Positions 1 through 7,836 of a DNA stretch of 51,593 nucleotides are shown in pieces; position 1 is the stretch's first letter, and each line of letters starts with the position of its first letter. This stretch comes from CAYZHV01 sp046541355 (GTDB lineage Bacteria; Spirochaetota; Spirochaetia; DSM-27196; Alkalispirochaetaceae). The stretch lies in the NCBI GenBank assembly GCA_046541355.1, contig JBKHDM010000009.1, forward strand, positions 1 to 51,593, written 5' to 3'. Below the pieces are notes generated by a model. It did no database searches. It was given only the letters and a program-made list of their open reading frames with translations, and was not told where the DNA came from. The translations under genes and the position numbers were made by a program.

Positions 1-37
1 GCTCCTCGGCGAGATAGCGCTTGCTCTTCCCAACCAT
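1..37 (-). CDS. 5' end of a divergent gene, runs off the left edge (partial)
   Basis: A minus-strand ATG at 37 opens a frame that reads MVGKSKRYLAEE and leaves the window still open. Its codons are mostly G/C-ending (GGG, AAG, AGC, CGC, CTC, GCC, GAG) as in the neighbouring genes. A TAGCAT box lies 7 bases before the ATG and there is no Shine-Dalgarno, the same arrangement as other probably leaderless genes here. The product cannot be recognised from 12 residues. It would be divergent from the AIM24 gene. It could also be chance, because so little is visible. Confidence 0.35.
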   Translation of the reverse strand, partial: MVGKSKRYLAEE

Positions 38-128
38 AGGATGGATGCTACCACGGGCCGGGCTGCCGCGGCGAGGTTGGTGGCTCGCCGGCACGAGTGC
101 ATCTATACTTGGGAGTCAGGAGGCGGGG

Positions 129-914
129 ATGCAGAGTCACGAGATTGATTACGAGATTGTCGGGGATGATATGCAGCTGCTGGAGGTGGAGCTCGACCCT
201 GGGGAGGTTGTGGTCGCCGAGGCTGGGGCGATGGCGTATATGGAGGAGGGGATCACCTACGAGGCGCGCATGGGAGACGGCAGCCGCGCGGGAGAGACCA
301 TCTTTCAGAAGGTGTTCTCGGCGGGGATGCGGGCGCTCACGGGAGAGTCGATTTTCCTTACCCACTTTACCAACGGAGGGTCCGGAAAGGCTCGGGTCGC
401 CTTCGCCGCTCCCTATCCGGGGAAAATCATCCCCGTGGATCTTGGCGAGATCGGGGGTGACATTATCTGTCAGAAGGACGCCTTTCTCTGCGCCGCCTTC
501 GGCACGACCGTGGGCATCGTGCTCAACAAGCGCCTCGGTTCGGGACTCTTCGGAGGTGAGGGATTTATCCTGCAGCGCCTCAAGGGTGACGGCCGCGCCT
601 TTTTTCATGTCGGCGGCACGGTAATCAAGCGAAAGCTCTCCGGAGAGACACTGCGCATAGACACCGGCTGCATCGCCGCCTTTACAAGCGACATCGACTA
701 CTCGATCGAGCAGGCAGGCAATCTCAAGTCCATGCTCTTCGGGGGTGAGGGGCTCTTTCTCGCGACTCTGAGAGGTCACGGTACCGTCTGGCTCCAGAGC
801 CTCCCCTTCTCCCGGATGGCGGACCGGGTGATCCGCTCCTCCGGGGCGGTGCCGGGACACAACAAGGGTGAGAACTTTCTCGGGAGGATCGGCAACTTCA
901 TGGGAGATCGTTAA
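129..914 (+). CDS. AIM24 family protein (TIGR00266)
   Basis: A 261-residue protein of the AIM24/TIGR00266 family, a conserved beta-rich fold of unknown biochemical function. Family hallmarks are visible: the N-terminal stretch with LEVELDPGEVVVAEAGAMAYM, then GGEGFILQRLKGDGRAFFHVGG and GGEGLFLATLRGHGTVWLQS, the repeated G-GEG-x-x-L motifs of this fold. There is no signal peptide or membrane segment, so it is probably cytosolic. The frame is open further upstream, but the ATG at 129 follows AGGAGG (118-123) by 5 bases and begins where the family begins. A TATACT box at 104-109 could be its -10, with no clear -35. It stands alone, with an unrelated convergent gene after it. Confidence 0.85.
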   Translation: MQSHEIDYEIVGDDMQLLEVELDPGEVVVAEAGAMAYMEEGITYEARMGDGSRAGETIFQKVFSAGMRALTGESIFLTHFTNGGSGKARVAFAAPYPGKIIPVDLGEIGGDIICQKDAFLCAAFGTTVGIVLNKRLGSGLFGGEGFILQRLKGDGRAFFHVGGTVIKRKLSGETLRIDTGCIAAFTSDIDYSIEQAGNLKSMLFGGEGLFLATLRGHGTVWLQSLPFSRMADRVIRSSGAVPGHNKGENFLGRIGNFMGDR

Positions 915-980
915 CCGTCTCTCTGCCGGCCCTGGGAGAATCCATCCCGGGGAGGTCGAGAGCGGGCGTCTACCGCCGGC

Positions 981-1937
981 TCACAGCCGTCGGAGGACCG
1001 ATCCGGCAAAGGGAACCCACCGCAGGAGACGGGCGAGCCACGCCTTTGTGCGGGGTGAGACGGCGAGGAGGGCCTCGATCCAGTCGTAGCCGAGGATCCG
1101 GTCTCCTTCGGCTCCATTGAGTTGGACCAGATAACTCACCTCACGGCTCACCTCAGGCTCCTCATCCTGCATCCGGCCGCGGACCTGGATCGCCACCGCT
1201 CCGGGACGAAACCGACTCCTCCCGGGAACCGAGAGGGAAAGCACCCTGCGCTCGCTGCAGCTGTCGTTATAGGCGAACAGATCGATGTTCCTGACGAATC
1301 CCCCGGTAGGAGCGGAGACGTGGAGTCCCTGCTCCTCGAGAAGTCGAGCAATCAGGTAGACCAGCTCGTTGGTCGGGAGACAGAGAAGCAGGTGGTAGAG
1401 GTTGCGCTGGTCCTCCCGACTGTGGGGATAGGTCGACTGGAGTCCCCCTTTGAACAGGACGTGCTCCACGGCGAGCTCCGTTCCGAAGTCGTCGGAAATC
1501 TCCTTGAAGGTGCTGCTCGATAACTTCCGGTTCGAGGTTATCTGGGCGAGGAGACCTGGTATGTGGGTGAGATCGTCCCGGTAGGCGATATGGACCGGGA
1601 CGAGTTTGGGCACATCATCTCCGTGAGGGGTAGGGCCGACGGTCTTCTCGAACAGCTGTTGCTCCATCTCATACATCGGACCGACCGGCTCGAGAACATA
1701 GAGGGTGCCCCCGGCGACGGTCACCGCGTAGCCCGGGGTCTCCCCCCGGGACCAGCGGTAGAGATCAACCGCCTGCCGGCTGAAGCGCGGCCGCTGGTCC
1801 GGAGTGAGTTGCTCGATAGCAGGCAGGCGCAGGTCCCGAAAGAAGCCTGCGACCGCCGGCCGGCTGAGCCGACCCTCCTCGAGGAGCGCGACGGCCAGGC
1901 TGTTTCCGGGACCAAGCTTCACAAAGTAGTATGCCAC
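981..1937 (-). CDS. Hypothetical protein, probable leaderless GTG start
   Basis: I do not recognise this protein (about 318 residues from the GTG at 1937). It starts VAYYFVKLGPGNSLAV and is mostly soluble, with no signal peptide. It has mixed alpha/beta character, an Arg-rich C-terminus (LARLLRWVPFAGSVLRRL) and no obvious catalytic motif. The frame is open upstream to 2018, but a perfect TATAAT (1944-1949, preceded by TGC, an extended -10) ends 6 bases before the GTG. Transcription should therefore start at or near the start codon, and upstream codons are promoter. It is separated from mdh by a hairpin and its own promoter, so it is probably a single-gene unit. Codon use matches its neighbours. 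Confidence 0.65.
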   Translation of the reverse strand: MAYYFVKLGPGNSLAVALLEEGRLSRPAVAGFFRDLRLPAIEQLTPDQRPRFSRQAVDLYRWSRGETPGYAVTVAGGTLYVLEPVGPMYEMEQQLFEKTVGPTPHGDDVPKLVPVHIAYRDDLTHIPGLLAQITSNRKLSSSTFKEISDDFGTELAVEHVLFKGGLQSTYPHSREDQRNLYHLLLCLPTNELVYLIARLLEEQGLHVSAPTGGFVRNIDLFAYNDSCSERRVLSLSVPGRSRFRPGAVAIQVRGRMQDEEPEVSREVSYLVQLNGAEGDRILGYDWIEALLAVSPRTKAWLARLLRWVPFAGSVLRRL

Positions 1938-1943
1938 CCCTCC

Positions 1944-1952
1944 ATTATAGCA
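1944..1952 (-). promoter_or_regulatory. Extended -10 promoter (TGC-TATAAT) of the 981-1937 gene
   Basis: Read on the minus strand, TGCTATAAT gives a consensus -10 with the TG extension. No good -35 is seen. The hexamer ends 6 bases before the proposed GTG start, which places the transcription start at the start codon. Confidence 0.6.
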
Positions 1953-1968
1953 AATTCTCCCGCCTCGT

Positions 1969-1983
1969 GGCGCTCGAAGCGCC
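1969..1983 (-). terminator. Hairpin after mdh, no U-tract
   Basis: GGCGCT-CGA-AGCGCC forms a perfect 6-bp stem about 60 bases after the mdh stop on the minus strand and just before the next promoter. It has no run of T after it, so it is at best a weak or Rho-assisted terminator. Confidence 0.35.
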
Positions 1984-2042
1984 CCCCAACCGGGCTCATG
2001 CCGGCAGAGCGTCGGCAAGGGGGAGGCTGCGGAGGGATCGGG

Positions 2043-2981
2043 TCAGCCGGGCGTGTAGAAGGTCTCGAGGTTCCTGACCCCCTCGGCGACATGTTCGGCG
2101 GAGTTGTCGAGGGCCGCCTTCTCCTCCCCGGTGAGGTCGATCTCATAGATCTTTTCGACCCCACCCTTGCCGAGAAGAACGGGAACACCCAAAAAGATAT
2201 CCTTGTAGCCGTACTCCCCGGTCAGATACGCCGAGGCGGCTACCAGGCGCTTCTCGTCCCGGACCAGCGCCTCCACCATCTTAGCCGCCGACGCCGCCGG
2301 GGCGTAGTAGGCGCTTCCCTTCTTGAGGTAGCTGACGATCTCGCCCCCGCCCTTGCAGGTCCGCTCGACGAGGCGCTCGATGGTCTCCTCCTTCATAACC
2401 TCCCCGAGGGGAAAACCCCCGACGGAGGTGTAGCTCACCAGGGGCACCATGGTGTCGCCGTGGCCACCGAGGACCATCGCCATTACCGCCTCGGGAAGCA
2501 CGCCGAGCTCCTCCGCGATGAAGTAGCGAAACCGGGTGGAGTCGAGAATCCCCGCCATACCAACTACCCGCTTCGACTCGAATCCGGTTTCCCGAAGCAT
2601 AACCATGGCAATGACGTCGAGGGGGTTGGCCACGGCTATTACCAGGGAGTTCGGGGCGTATTTCTTGATCGCCTGAGCGGCGCTCTTCGCGATGCCGACA
2701 TTTGTCTTGAGCAGGTCCATCCGGTCCATCCCCGGTTTCCGGGGTATCCCCGCGGTGTGGACGACCACATCGGAGTCGGCGATCGCCTCGTACTCGTTGC
2801 TGCCGACGATGGTAACGTTGTATCCCCGGGAGGGGGCGGCGTGGGAGAAGTCGAGCGCCTTACTCTGAGGCATCCCCTCCACCACATCGACCATTACGAT
2901 ATCGGCGAAGTTCTTTTCCGCGAGATAGTAGGCGGCTGTGGCGCCGACGTTGCCGGCACCGATGATTGAGACTTTACTCAT
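2043..2981 (-). CDS. mdh: Malate dehydrogenase (NAD)
   Basis: NAD-dependent malate dehydrogenase of the LDH-like (type 3) family, 312 residues, interconverting malate and oxaloacetate in the cytosol. Visible residues: Rossmann motif G8-x-G10-xx-G13, the NAD-selective D32, and substrate arginines R81 (AGIPRKPG, Arg rather than Gln, so oxaloacetate/malate) and R87. Also present are N119-P-L-D, D147 and R150 (GILDSTR), and catalytic H174 in GGHGD. All key residues are intact. It starts 4 bases after the stop of the paralogous gene upstream, so the two form an operon divergent from fumC. Together with fumC it can run the malate-fumarate step in either direction. Confidence 0.93.
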   Translation of the reverse strand: MSKVSIIGAGNVGATAAYYLAEKNFADIVMVDVVEGMPQSKALDFSHAAPSRGYNVTIVGSNEYEAIADSDVVVHTAGIPRKPGMDRMDLLKTNVGIAKSAAQAIKKYAPNSLVIAVANPLDVIAMVMLRETGFESKRVVGMAGILDSTRFRYFIAEELGVLPEAVMAMVLGGHGDTMVPLVSYTSVGGFPLGEVMKEETIERLVERTCKGGGEIVSYLKKGSAYYAPAASAAKMVEALVRDEKRLVAASAYLTGEYGYKDIFLGVPVLLGKGGVEKIYEIDLTGEEKAALDNSAEHVAEGVRNLETFYTPG

Positions 2982-2985
2982 GATG

Positions 2986-3897
2986 CTACACTCCTTTGAC
3001 TGTGGCCGCGAGCTCTTCCGCCGAGGAGGAGAGGACGCTCTTCTCAGCGGCGGAGAGAGTCGGTTCGAGTACCCGCTCTATACCCCGGCGCCCGATCACC
3101 GCGGGAAGCCCCATGGCGACACCGTCGATACCGTAGTGCCCCTGCCAGACAAAGGAGACCGGGAGCACCGCTCTTGTATCCCAGGCGATTGCCCGGGCGA
3201 GGTCGGCGATTACCGCTGAAGGTCCGTAGTATGCGCTCGCCCGGCGAGCCATCTCCACAATAAGGTCCCCCGCCTCTTTGAGCTCATCGAAGATCGCCTC
3301 GATTTCGGTTTTCTCCATGATCTGCGAGAGGGGAACTCCGGAGATCTTGGTGTACGCCTCGAGGGGCAGCATCCCGTCACTGTGGCGGCCGATGACCATC
3401 GCGACTATGTTCTCCGCGGTAATGCCGGTCTCCCGGGAGATCAGATAGCGAAGCCGGGCGGCATCGAGAATGGAGCCGAGGCCGAGGACCTTGTTCCAGG
3501 GAAGCCCGGAGGTCTCGACAAACCGGGTGGTCAGGGCGTCCACCGGCTCTATCGCGTTAATCACAACGCCGGTAAAGTTCTGCAGCCCCTGGGCGAGATC
3601 GTCGATGATCGCCACATTCTGCTCATAGAGCTCCTCCCGCTTCATGCCGGGAGTACGCACCGACCCAGGGGCAAGAATAACCGCCTCATGGCCCATGAGC
3701 TCGTCCATTGCCTGTACCCCGGCGATACGCCGCTGGTAGCCTCTTACCGGGGCCGCCTCCATCATATCGAGAGCTTTGCCGAAGGCGAGACCATCCTGAA
3801 CGTCGTAGAGGGAGACGTTTCCGATGTTCCGCTCGGCGATGAAGAAGGCGCTATTTGCCCCCACGTTTCCGGATCCGATGATTCCAATATTTGCCAT
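2986..3897 (-). CDS. Divergent malate/lactate dehydrogenase-family paralogue
   Basis: A 303-residue LDH/MDH-fold protein. The start is the ATG at 3897 (MANIGIIGSGNVG), which has GGAGA before it. The frame is open far upstream into fumC, but that part is antisense. It keeps G8-x-G10-xx-G13, D32, both substrate arginines (R81, R87), D145, R148 and the catalytic H172. It departs from the family in two motifs. The usual N-P-x-D is E117-P-V-D, losing the Asn that touches substrate and NAD, and the usual HGD is H172-S-D. It is also clearly more diverged from mdh than a recent duplicate. It could be an enzyme for another 2-hydroxy acid or a regulatory partner of mdh. The family is certain, the substrate is not. 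Confidence 0.85.
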   Translation of the reverse strand: MANIGIIGSGNVGANSAFFIAERNIGNVSLYDVQDGLAFGKALDMMEAAPVRGYQRRIAGVQAMDELMGHEAVILAPGSVRTPGMKREELYEQNVAIIDDLAQGLQNFTGVVINAIEPVDALTTRFVETSGLPWNKVLGLGSILDAARLRYLISRETGITAENIVAMVIGRHSDGMLPLEAYTKISGVPLSQIMEKTEIEAIFDELKEAGDLIVEMARRASAYYGPSAVIADLARAIAWDTRAVLPVSFVWQGHYGIDGVAMGLPAVIGRRGIERVLEPTLSAAEKSVLSSSAEELAATVKGV

Positions 3898-3945
3898 TAT
3901 TTGTCTCCAGAGGGTAATATAACGGCCACGATAAGACATTGTCAT
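3891..3945. promoter_or_regulatory. Divergent, overlapping promoters for the mdh pair and fumC
   Basis: On the minus strand, -35 ATGACA (3940-3945), an 18-base spacer and -10 TATATT (3916-3921) serve the dehydrogenase pair. On the plus strand, -35 TTGCCA (3891-3896), an 18-base spacer and -10 TAATAT (3915-3920) serve fumC. The two -10 boxes use the same bases, so the two polymerases cannot bind together. The plus-strand -35 includes the start codon of the minus-strand gene. Confidence 0.55.
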
Positions 3946-3973
3946 TACCACCGCCGGTAGGAGGAGCATAGGA

Positions 3974-5359
3974 ATGAGCGAGGAACTGATGCGTTCAGAG
4001 TCCGATTCCATGGGAGAGGTCGCGATACCAGCCTGGGCGTACTGGGGTGCCCAGACCCAGCGAGCCGTGAGTAACTTCAACGTCTCCCCGTTGCGTATCC
4101 CCGTTTCCATGATACGTGCCCTTGCCCTTGTGAAGAAGCACGCCGCTCGGGTCAATGCGCGGCTCGGCCTGGTAGAGGAGCGGCCGGCTGAAGCGATTGT
4201 TCAGGCCGCTGAAGAGGTACAAAGGGGTGAATGGGACGCCCACTTTCCGATTGATGTCTTTCAAACCGGAAGCGGCACATCCTGGAACATGAACATCAAC
4301 GAGCTGATAGCCAACCGGGCGAATGAGATCCTCGGTGAGCCGAGGGGAACGAGAAAGCCTGTCCATCCCAACGATCATGTCAACCGGGGCCAGTCATCGA
4401 ACGACGTCATCCCGACGGCCCTCCACATAGCAAACCGGGTGGAGCTCGAACCGCTTTTCGCCTCCTTGCGCCATCTCGTTGACACCATCAGGAAAAAAGA
4501 GGTGGCGTTCAAGGATCTCGTAAAGCTCGGCCGGACCCACCTGCAGGACGCGGTTCCGATGACCCTCGGTCAGGAGTTTTCCGGGTTCCGGGTCCAGGTA
4601 GAAAAGGCGATCACCAGGATCGAGCACACCAGGGGCCACCTCGAGGAGCTCGCCCTCGGCGGCACAGCCCTCGGAACAGGTCTCAACGCCCACCCCGAGT
4701 TCGCGGAGGATGTGGCAAAGGAGATCGCCCACGAGACCGGCATCCCGTTTCGAAGCGCCCCGAACAAGTTCGAGGCGATCGCTACCCGGGACGCGCAGGT
4801 CGAACTGATGGGAGCGCTCAACACCTACGCCACCAGCCTCATGAAGATCGCCAACGACCTGCGAATTCTTGCAAGCGGCCCCCGGGGCGGCTTTGGCGAG
4901 ATTGTCCTGCCGACCCTACAACCGGGAAGCTCCATTATGCCGGGCAAGGTAAACCCGGTGATCCCGGAGATGATCATTCAGGTGGCGGCCCACGTAAACG
5001 GAAAGGCGGTGAGTGTGACCATCGCCGGTCAGAACAGCCCGCTGGAACTCAACATGATGCACCCTCTGCTGGCATACGAGACCTTGAGCGCCATAAGCCT
5101 CCTCACGGAGAGCTCGAACGCGATGGCCGACCGGTGCTTTGCGGGCATCGAGGCCGACGAGGAGCGTCTCGCCTACTGGATCGAGTGGTCCCTCGCCCTG
5201 GTCACCCCCCTGGCGACGGAGATCGGCTACGACCAGGCGGCAAAGCTCGCCTACAAGGCGTACCGGGAGAAACGTCAGATCCGGGAGGTGGTCCGGGAGG
5301 CGGGGGTGCTGGAAGAACAGCGGATTAGAGAGCTTCTCGACCCGAAGCGGATGGTCTGA
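3974..5359 (+). CDS. fumC: Fumarate hydratase, class II
   Basis: Class II (iron-independent) fumarase, 461 residues, the usual family length, converting fumarate and malate in the cytosol as a homotetramer. Signatures: GSGTSWNMNINE in the N-terminal active-site segment, GQSSNDVIPTALHIA, GRTHLQDAVPMTLGQEFSG with the substrate-binding His, and the superfamily loop G318-S-S320-I-M-P-G-K325-V-N327 carrying the catalytic Ser. The fumarase rather than aspartase call rests on overall resemblance. The ATG at 3974 follows AGGAGGAG (3959-3966) by 7 bases. It is divergent from the malate dehydrogenase pair through a shared promoter region, so the malate-fumarate genes are probably co-regulated. The kinase after it is convergent, with only 5 bases between stops. 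Confidence 0.93.
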   Translation: MSEELMRSESDSMGEVAIPAWAYWGAQTQRAVSNFNVSPLRIPVSMIRALALVKKHAARVNARLGLVEERPAEAIVQAAEEVQRGEWDAHFPIDVFQTGSGTSWNMNINELIANRANEILGEPRGTRKPVHPNDHVNRGQSSNDVIPTALHIANRVELEPLFASLRHLVDTIRKKEVAFKDLVKLGRTHLQDAVPMTLGQEFSGFRVQVEKAITRIEHTRGHLEELALGGTALGTGLNAHPEFAEDVAKEIAHETGIPFRSAPNKFEAIATRDAQVELMGALNTYATSLMKIANDLRILASGPRGGFGEIVLPTLQPGSSIMPGKVNPVIPEMIIQVAAHVNGKAVSVTIAGQNSPLELNMMHPLLAYETLSAISLLTESSNAMADRCFAGIEADEERLAYWIEWSLALVTPLATEIGYDQAAKLAYKAYREKRQIREVVREAGVLEEQRIRELLDPKRMV

Positions 5360-5364
5360 GCTTT

Positions 5365-6438
5365 CTACCGCTTTACCCGGGCGTTTCCGCTCCAGATCGA
5401 CCAGATCTGCTCCTCGTCCGCGGGCTGGGCGTAGTCTGTCAGAAAGGTCGTCGCCAGGGCGCCGGAGGCCCAGGCGAACTCTACCCACTGTTGCGGCTCC
5501 CAACCTTTGAGAATCGCGTAAAGCAGCCCCCCCACAAAGCCGTCGCCCCCGCCGATCCTGTCGAGAACGGTAATCTCCCTCGGCTCGGCAACGTGCCACC
5601 CGTCGGGGGCGGATACCAGGGCGCCCCAGAGGTGCCGATTCGCGCTTACCACCTCCCTGAGGGTGGTGGCGCAGACCGCGACCTCGGGAAACGCGGTTCG
5701 GACGGTGGCGATCATGCTCTTGAAGCTTTCCATCTTTCCGGCGAGCCCCTCCCCGCCGGCGGGCGGGCCCGGAAGCAGGAGGGCGAGCTGAAAGTCCTCC
5801 TCGTTACCCACGAGGATATCCGCGATGGAGGCTATCTCCGTGAAGACCGGACGCAGCTCCTCCTCCCGATCCTTCCAGAAGGAGGCGCGGTAGTTCAGGT
5901 CGAAGGAGATACGGGTCCCGCACTCCTTTGCAAACCGGGCGACCTCGAGGGAGAAGCGGGCGGTTTCACTCGAGAGGGCGGCAAAGAGCCCTGAGAGGTG
6001 GAGCACCTTTACCCCTTCGGTTCTGAAGATCCGCTCGAGGTCGAACTCCTCGGTGCGGATCGACCGGGCAACCTCGCCGGCCCGATCGTTGTGTACCCGG
6101 GGGCCCCGGCTTCCATAGCCGGAGTCGGCTATGTTGAACTGGTGGCGATACCCCCACGCACCCCCCTGCTCCCGCTCGGGCCCCTCGTAGTCCATGTGGC
6201 GGGAGGCGAGATTATCCTTGATAAAACGTGCGACCGGACTCTCCTTTACAAAGACGGTGAGCACCTTTACCGGCATGCCGAGGTAGGAGAGCACGCTCCC
6301 ACAGTTGGTCTCCGCGCTCGTCGCCTGCATCTCAAAAAGAGTCGAGGCGTGAACCGGCTGCCCATGTACCGGTGTGATCCGGACTCCCATACTCGTCGCC
6401 ACGGCAAGAGCGTAGGCTGCGTCGCTTCTGAACTCCAT
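5365..6438 (-). CDS. kdgK: PfkB-family sugar kinase, probable 2-keto-3-deoxygluconate kinase
   Basis: A ribokinase-fold (PfkB) kinase of 357 residues, most like 2-dehydro-3-deoxygluconate kinases, which phosphorylate KDG to KDPG in uronate and Entner-Doudoroff-type breakdown. Seen: an N-terminal substrate segment with TNCGSVLSYLGMPVKVLT, HLSGLFAAL, SFDLNYRASFW (the N-Y-R substrate motif of KDG kinases), ILVGNEEDF, and the catalytic GGGDGFVGGLLYAIL near the C-terminus, where Asp is the base. Its first glycine pattern is GGGD, against the commoner GAGD. It has its own promoter: TTGGAC (6486-6491) and TACGAT (6462-6467), 18 apart on the minus strand, and an SD AGAGGAG. The kinase class is sure; the KDG specificity is likely but inferred. 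Confidence 0.82.
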   Translation of the reverse strand: MEFRSDAAYALAVATSMGVRITPVHGQPVHASTLFEMQATSAETNCGSVLSYLGMPVKVLTVFVKESPVARFIKDNLASRHMDYEGPEREQGGAWGYRHQFNIADSGYGSRGPRVHNDRAGEVARSIRTEEFDLERIFRTEGVKVLHLSGLFAALSSETARFSLEVARFAKECGTRISFDLNYRASFWKDREEELRPVFTEIASIADILVGNEEDFQLALLLPGPPAGGEGLAGKMESFKSMIATVRTAFPEVAVCATTLREVVSANRHLWGALVSAPDGWHVAEPREITVLDRIGGGDGFVGGLLYAILKGWEPQQWVEFAWASGALATTFLTDYAQPADEEQIWSIWSGNARVKR

Positions 6439-6614
6439 TGCTCCTTACTCCTCTTTCGCTTATCGTAACCGACCAGAAGCCCCACGTCCAAGGACCAGGG
6501 AGTGCCGGGCACGGCGAACCGCCTTGCCGGCCGCATTGTCGGTACCGGTGCACCGGCAACACGGCGCGCCCCCTTTGACCTCTCTCACCGACTGACCTAC
6601 AATGGAATAATCAC
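6439..6614. promoter_or_regulatory. 176-bp intergenic region with two divergent promoters and a palindrome
   Basis: Contains the kdgK promoter on the minus strand and the promoter of the next gene on the plus strand. A perfect 12-bp palindrome, CCGGTGCACCGG (6545-6556), lies between them, 18 bases upstream of the plus-strand -35. The palindrome could be an operator. Nothing in the region reads as a gene. Confidence 0.45.
6575..6603 (+). promoter_or_regulatory. Sigma-70-type promoter of the 6615 gene
   Basis: TTGACC (6575-6580), a 17-base spacer and TACAAT (6598-6603). The -10 ends 11 bases before the ATG at 6615, so the predicted 5' leader is only about 5 bases. Confidence 0.7.
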
Positions 6615-6938
6615 ATGAAAGAGACATCATTCCTGCAGGTTCTCGGAGATTACTCCTTTGATGAAAAGACGGTTCGGATACACCCGAATGACGGCTTCGA
6701 CCTCGGTGTCATGACCACGGACATCGTTGTAAAGATCTACGCCGGAGCCACCCTCGACGAGCTCGACAGGGAGGAGACCCCGTTTGTCTACGGCACCCTC
6801 TACCTCGAAAACAACACCAGAATGGGGACCTGCGAGCTCGCCCTCAAAACGGTGCAGAAGATGGGACAGCCGAAGAGAGTTCGCCTGCACCTTCTCGAGG
6901 CGGAGGAGTACCCGAAGCTTCTGCTCTCGGGAGGCTAA
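6615..6938 (+). CDS. Small hypothetical protein
   Basis: A 107-residue acidic, probably cytosolic protein (MKETSFLQVLGDYSFDE...). I do not recognise the family. No cysteines suitable for metal, no membrane segment and no signal peptide. The middle (IVVKIYAGATLDELDREETP) and C-terminal half (LHLLEAEEYPKLLL) look like a compact alpha/beta domain. The start is fixed by a strong promoter ending 11 bases upstream and there is no SD, so initiation is on a near-leaderless mRNA. It precedes the TPR-rubredoxin pair but has its own promoter, and so does that pair. Confidence 0.7.
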   Translation: MKETSFLQVLGDYSFDEKTVRIHPNDGFDLGVMTTDIVVKIYAGATLDELDREETPFVYGTLYLENNTRMGTCELALKTVQKMGQPKRVRLHLLEAEEYPKLLLSGG

Positions 6939-6942
6939 TTTC

Positions 6943-6971
6943 TTGCAAACAGCCGCGCCCCTTGCTACACT
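6943..6971 (+). promoter_or_regulatory. Promoter of the TPR-rubredoxin pair
   Basis: TTGCAA (6943-6948), 17 bases, TACACT (6966-6971). It is followed by the SD AGGAG (6978-6982), 7 bases before the ATG at 6990. Confidence 0.6.
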
Positions 6972-6989
6972 CTCTGCAGGAGCCCGCAG

Positions 6990-7670
6990 ATGAAAGCGTT
7001 TTACTCGGACAGTGACTACATCACCGCAATGTCCCATTTCCTCGCCGGGGATTGGGCGGAAGCGGAAACCGCCTTCGCCGCCCTCGACGAGAAGCACAGG
7101 AACGAGCCGTACCTGAAGCTCCTGCGGGGCAACATCGACTACTCCCGGGGCAATCTCGACGAGGCGGTGGAGCAGTACAACGCAGCTGTCGAGCTGAATC
7201 CGGAGTACGGCAACGCCTACTACAAGCTCGGGGTCTGCTACTACCGGATGGGGCAACTCGACAAGGCCCTCGACGCCTTCAGAAAGGTGGTCGAGATTAA
7301 AGACCAGAGTCACGCGATGGCGAGCTACTTTGTCGGGCTCATCGAGCTGTTTCTTGGTCGGGACCGGCAGGCCGGCGAGGCCTTCGAGATCTTTCATGAG
7401 ATGTCGCCGGAGTCGAGGATCGCAAACTTCTACCTCGCCCACATGAAGATCCGACAGAAGGAGTTCAGGGAGGCTAAGGAGCTTCTCGAAGAGCTTCTCG
7501 AGGCGACCCCCGGCTTCGCCGAGGTCCACTACATGCTCGGGGTAACCCACTACGGGCTGCATAACAACACCGAGGCGGTACGCTGCTTTCAGAAAGCCCT
7601 TGAGATAAACCCCGAGGATGAGCGCTCAAAGAGCAAGCTCGCCCTCATAACCGAGGTACAGTGGCCATGA
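6990..7670 (+). CDS. TPR-repeat protein
   Basis: A 226-residue protein made almost entirely of tetratricopeptide repeats, about six 34-residue helical pairs. The clearest are AYYKLGVCYYRMGQLDKALDAF and VHYMLGVTHYGLHNNTEAVRCF with the following ALEINPEDE. TPRs are protein-binding scaffolds; no enzymatic domain is present. There is no signal peptide, so it is probably cytosolic. It has its own promoter and SD, and its TGA overlaps the ATG of rubredoxin (ATGA), so the two are translationally coupled. A role in assembling or delivering the rubredoxin or a partner oxidoreductase is possible but only inferred from the coupling. Confidence 0.88.
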   Translation: MKAFYSDSDYITAMSHFLAGDWAEAETAFAALDEKHRNEPYLKLLRGNIDYSRGNLDEAVEQYNAAVELNPEYGNAYYKLGVCYYRMGQLDKALDAFRKVVEIKDQSHAMASYFVGLIELFLGRDRQAGEAFEIFHEMSPESRIANFYLAHMKIRQKEFREAKELLEELLEATPGFAEVHYMLGVTHYGLHNNTEAVRCFQKALEINPEDERSKSKLALITEVQWP

Positions 7671-7831
7671 AAAAGTACGTCTGCAATGTTTGCGGCTACA
7701 TTTACGACCCGGAAGAGGGCGACCCGGACGCGGATATTCCCCCACAGACTCCTTTTGAGGAGCTTCCGGAGGATTGGGTATGCCCTGTCTGCGGGGCGGA
7801 CAAGTCGGAGTTTTCGGTGGAGGAGGAGTAG
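7667..7831 (+). CDS. Rubredoxin
   Basis: A 54-residue rubredoxin, a one-iron electron carrier. Both metal loops are complete: Y-V-C-N-V-C-G-Y-I-Y-D (C6 and C9) and D-W-V-C-P-V-C-G-A-D-K (C39 and C42), with the conserved aromatic core residues Y11, F30 and W37. The length is typical (52-55). The ATG overlaps the stop of the TPR gene by 4 bases. In anaerobes and microaerophiles rubredoxin feeds electrons to oxygen- or peroxide-reducing enzymes; no partner such as rubrerythrin is in this window. The call is secure even though the gene is short. Confidence 0.95.
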   Translation: MKKYVCNVCGYIYDPEEGDPDADIPPQTPFEELPEDWVCPVCGADKSEFSVEEE

Positions 7832-7836
7832 AGAAG

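Noticed and set aside
48..860. A 270-codon open frame antisense to the AIM24 gene
   Set aside because: Arises from GC-rich codon use on the other strand. Its translation is low-complexity, Arg/His/Gly-rich and shows no family features, while the plus strand has a clear protein and SD.
1563..2969. A 468-codon open frame antisense to the first malate dehydrogenase
   Set aside because: It covers a textbook mdh gene in the opposite direction and has no recognisable domain.
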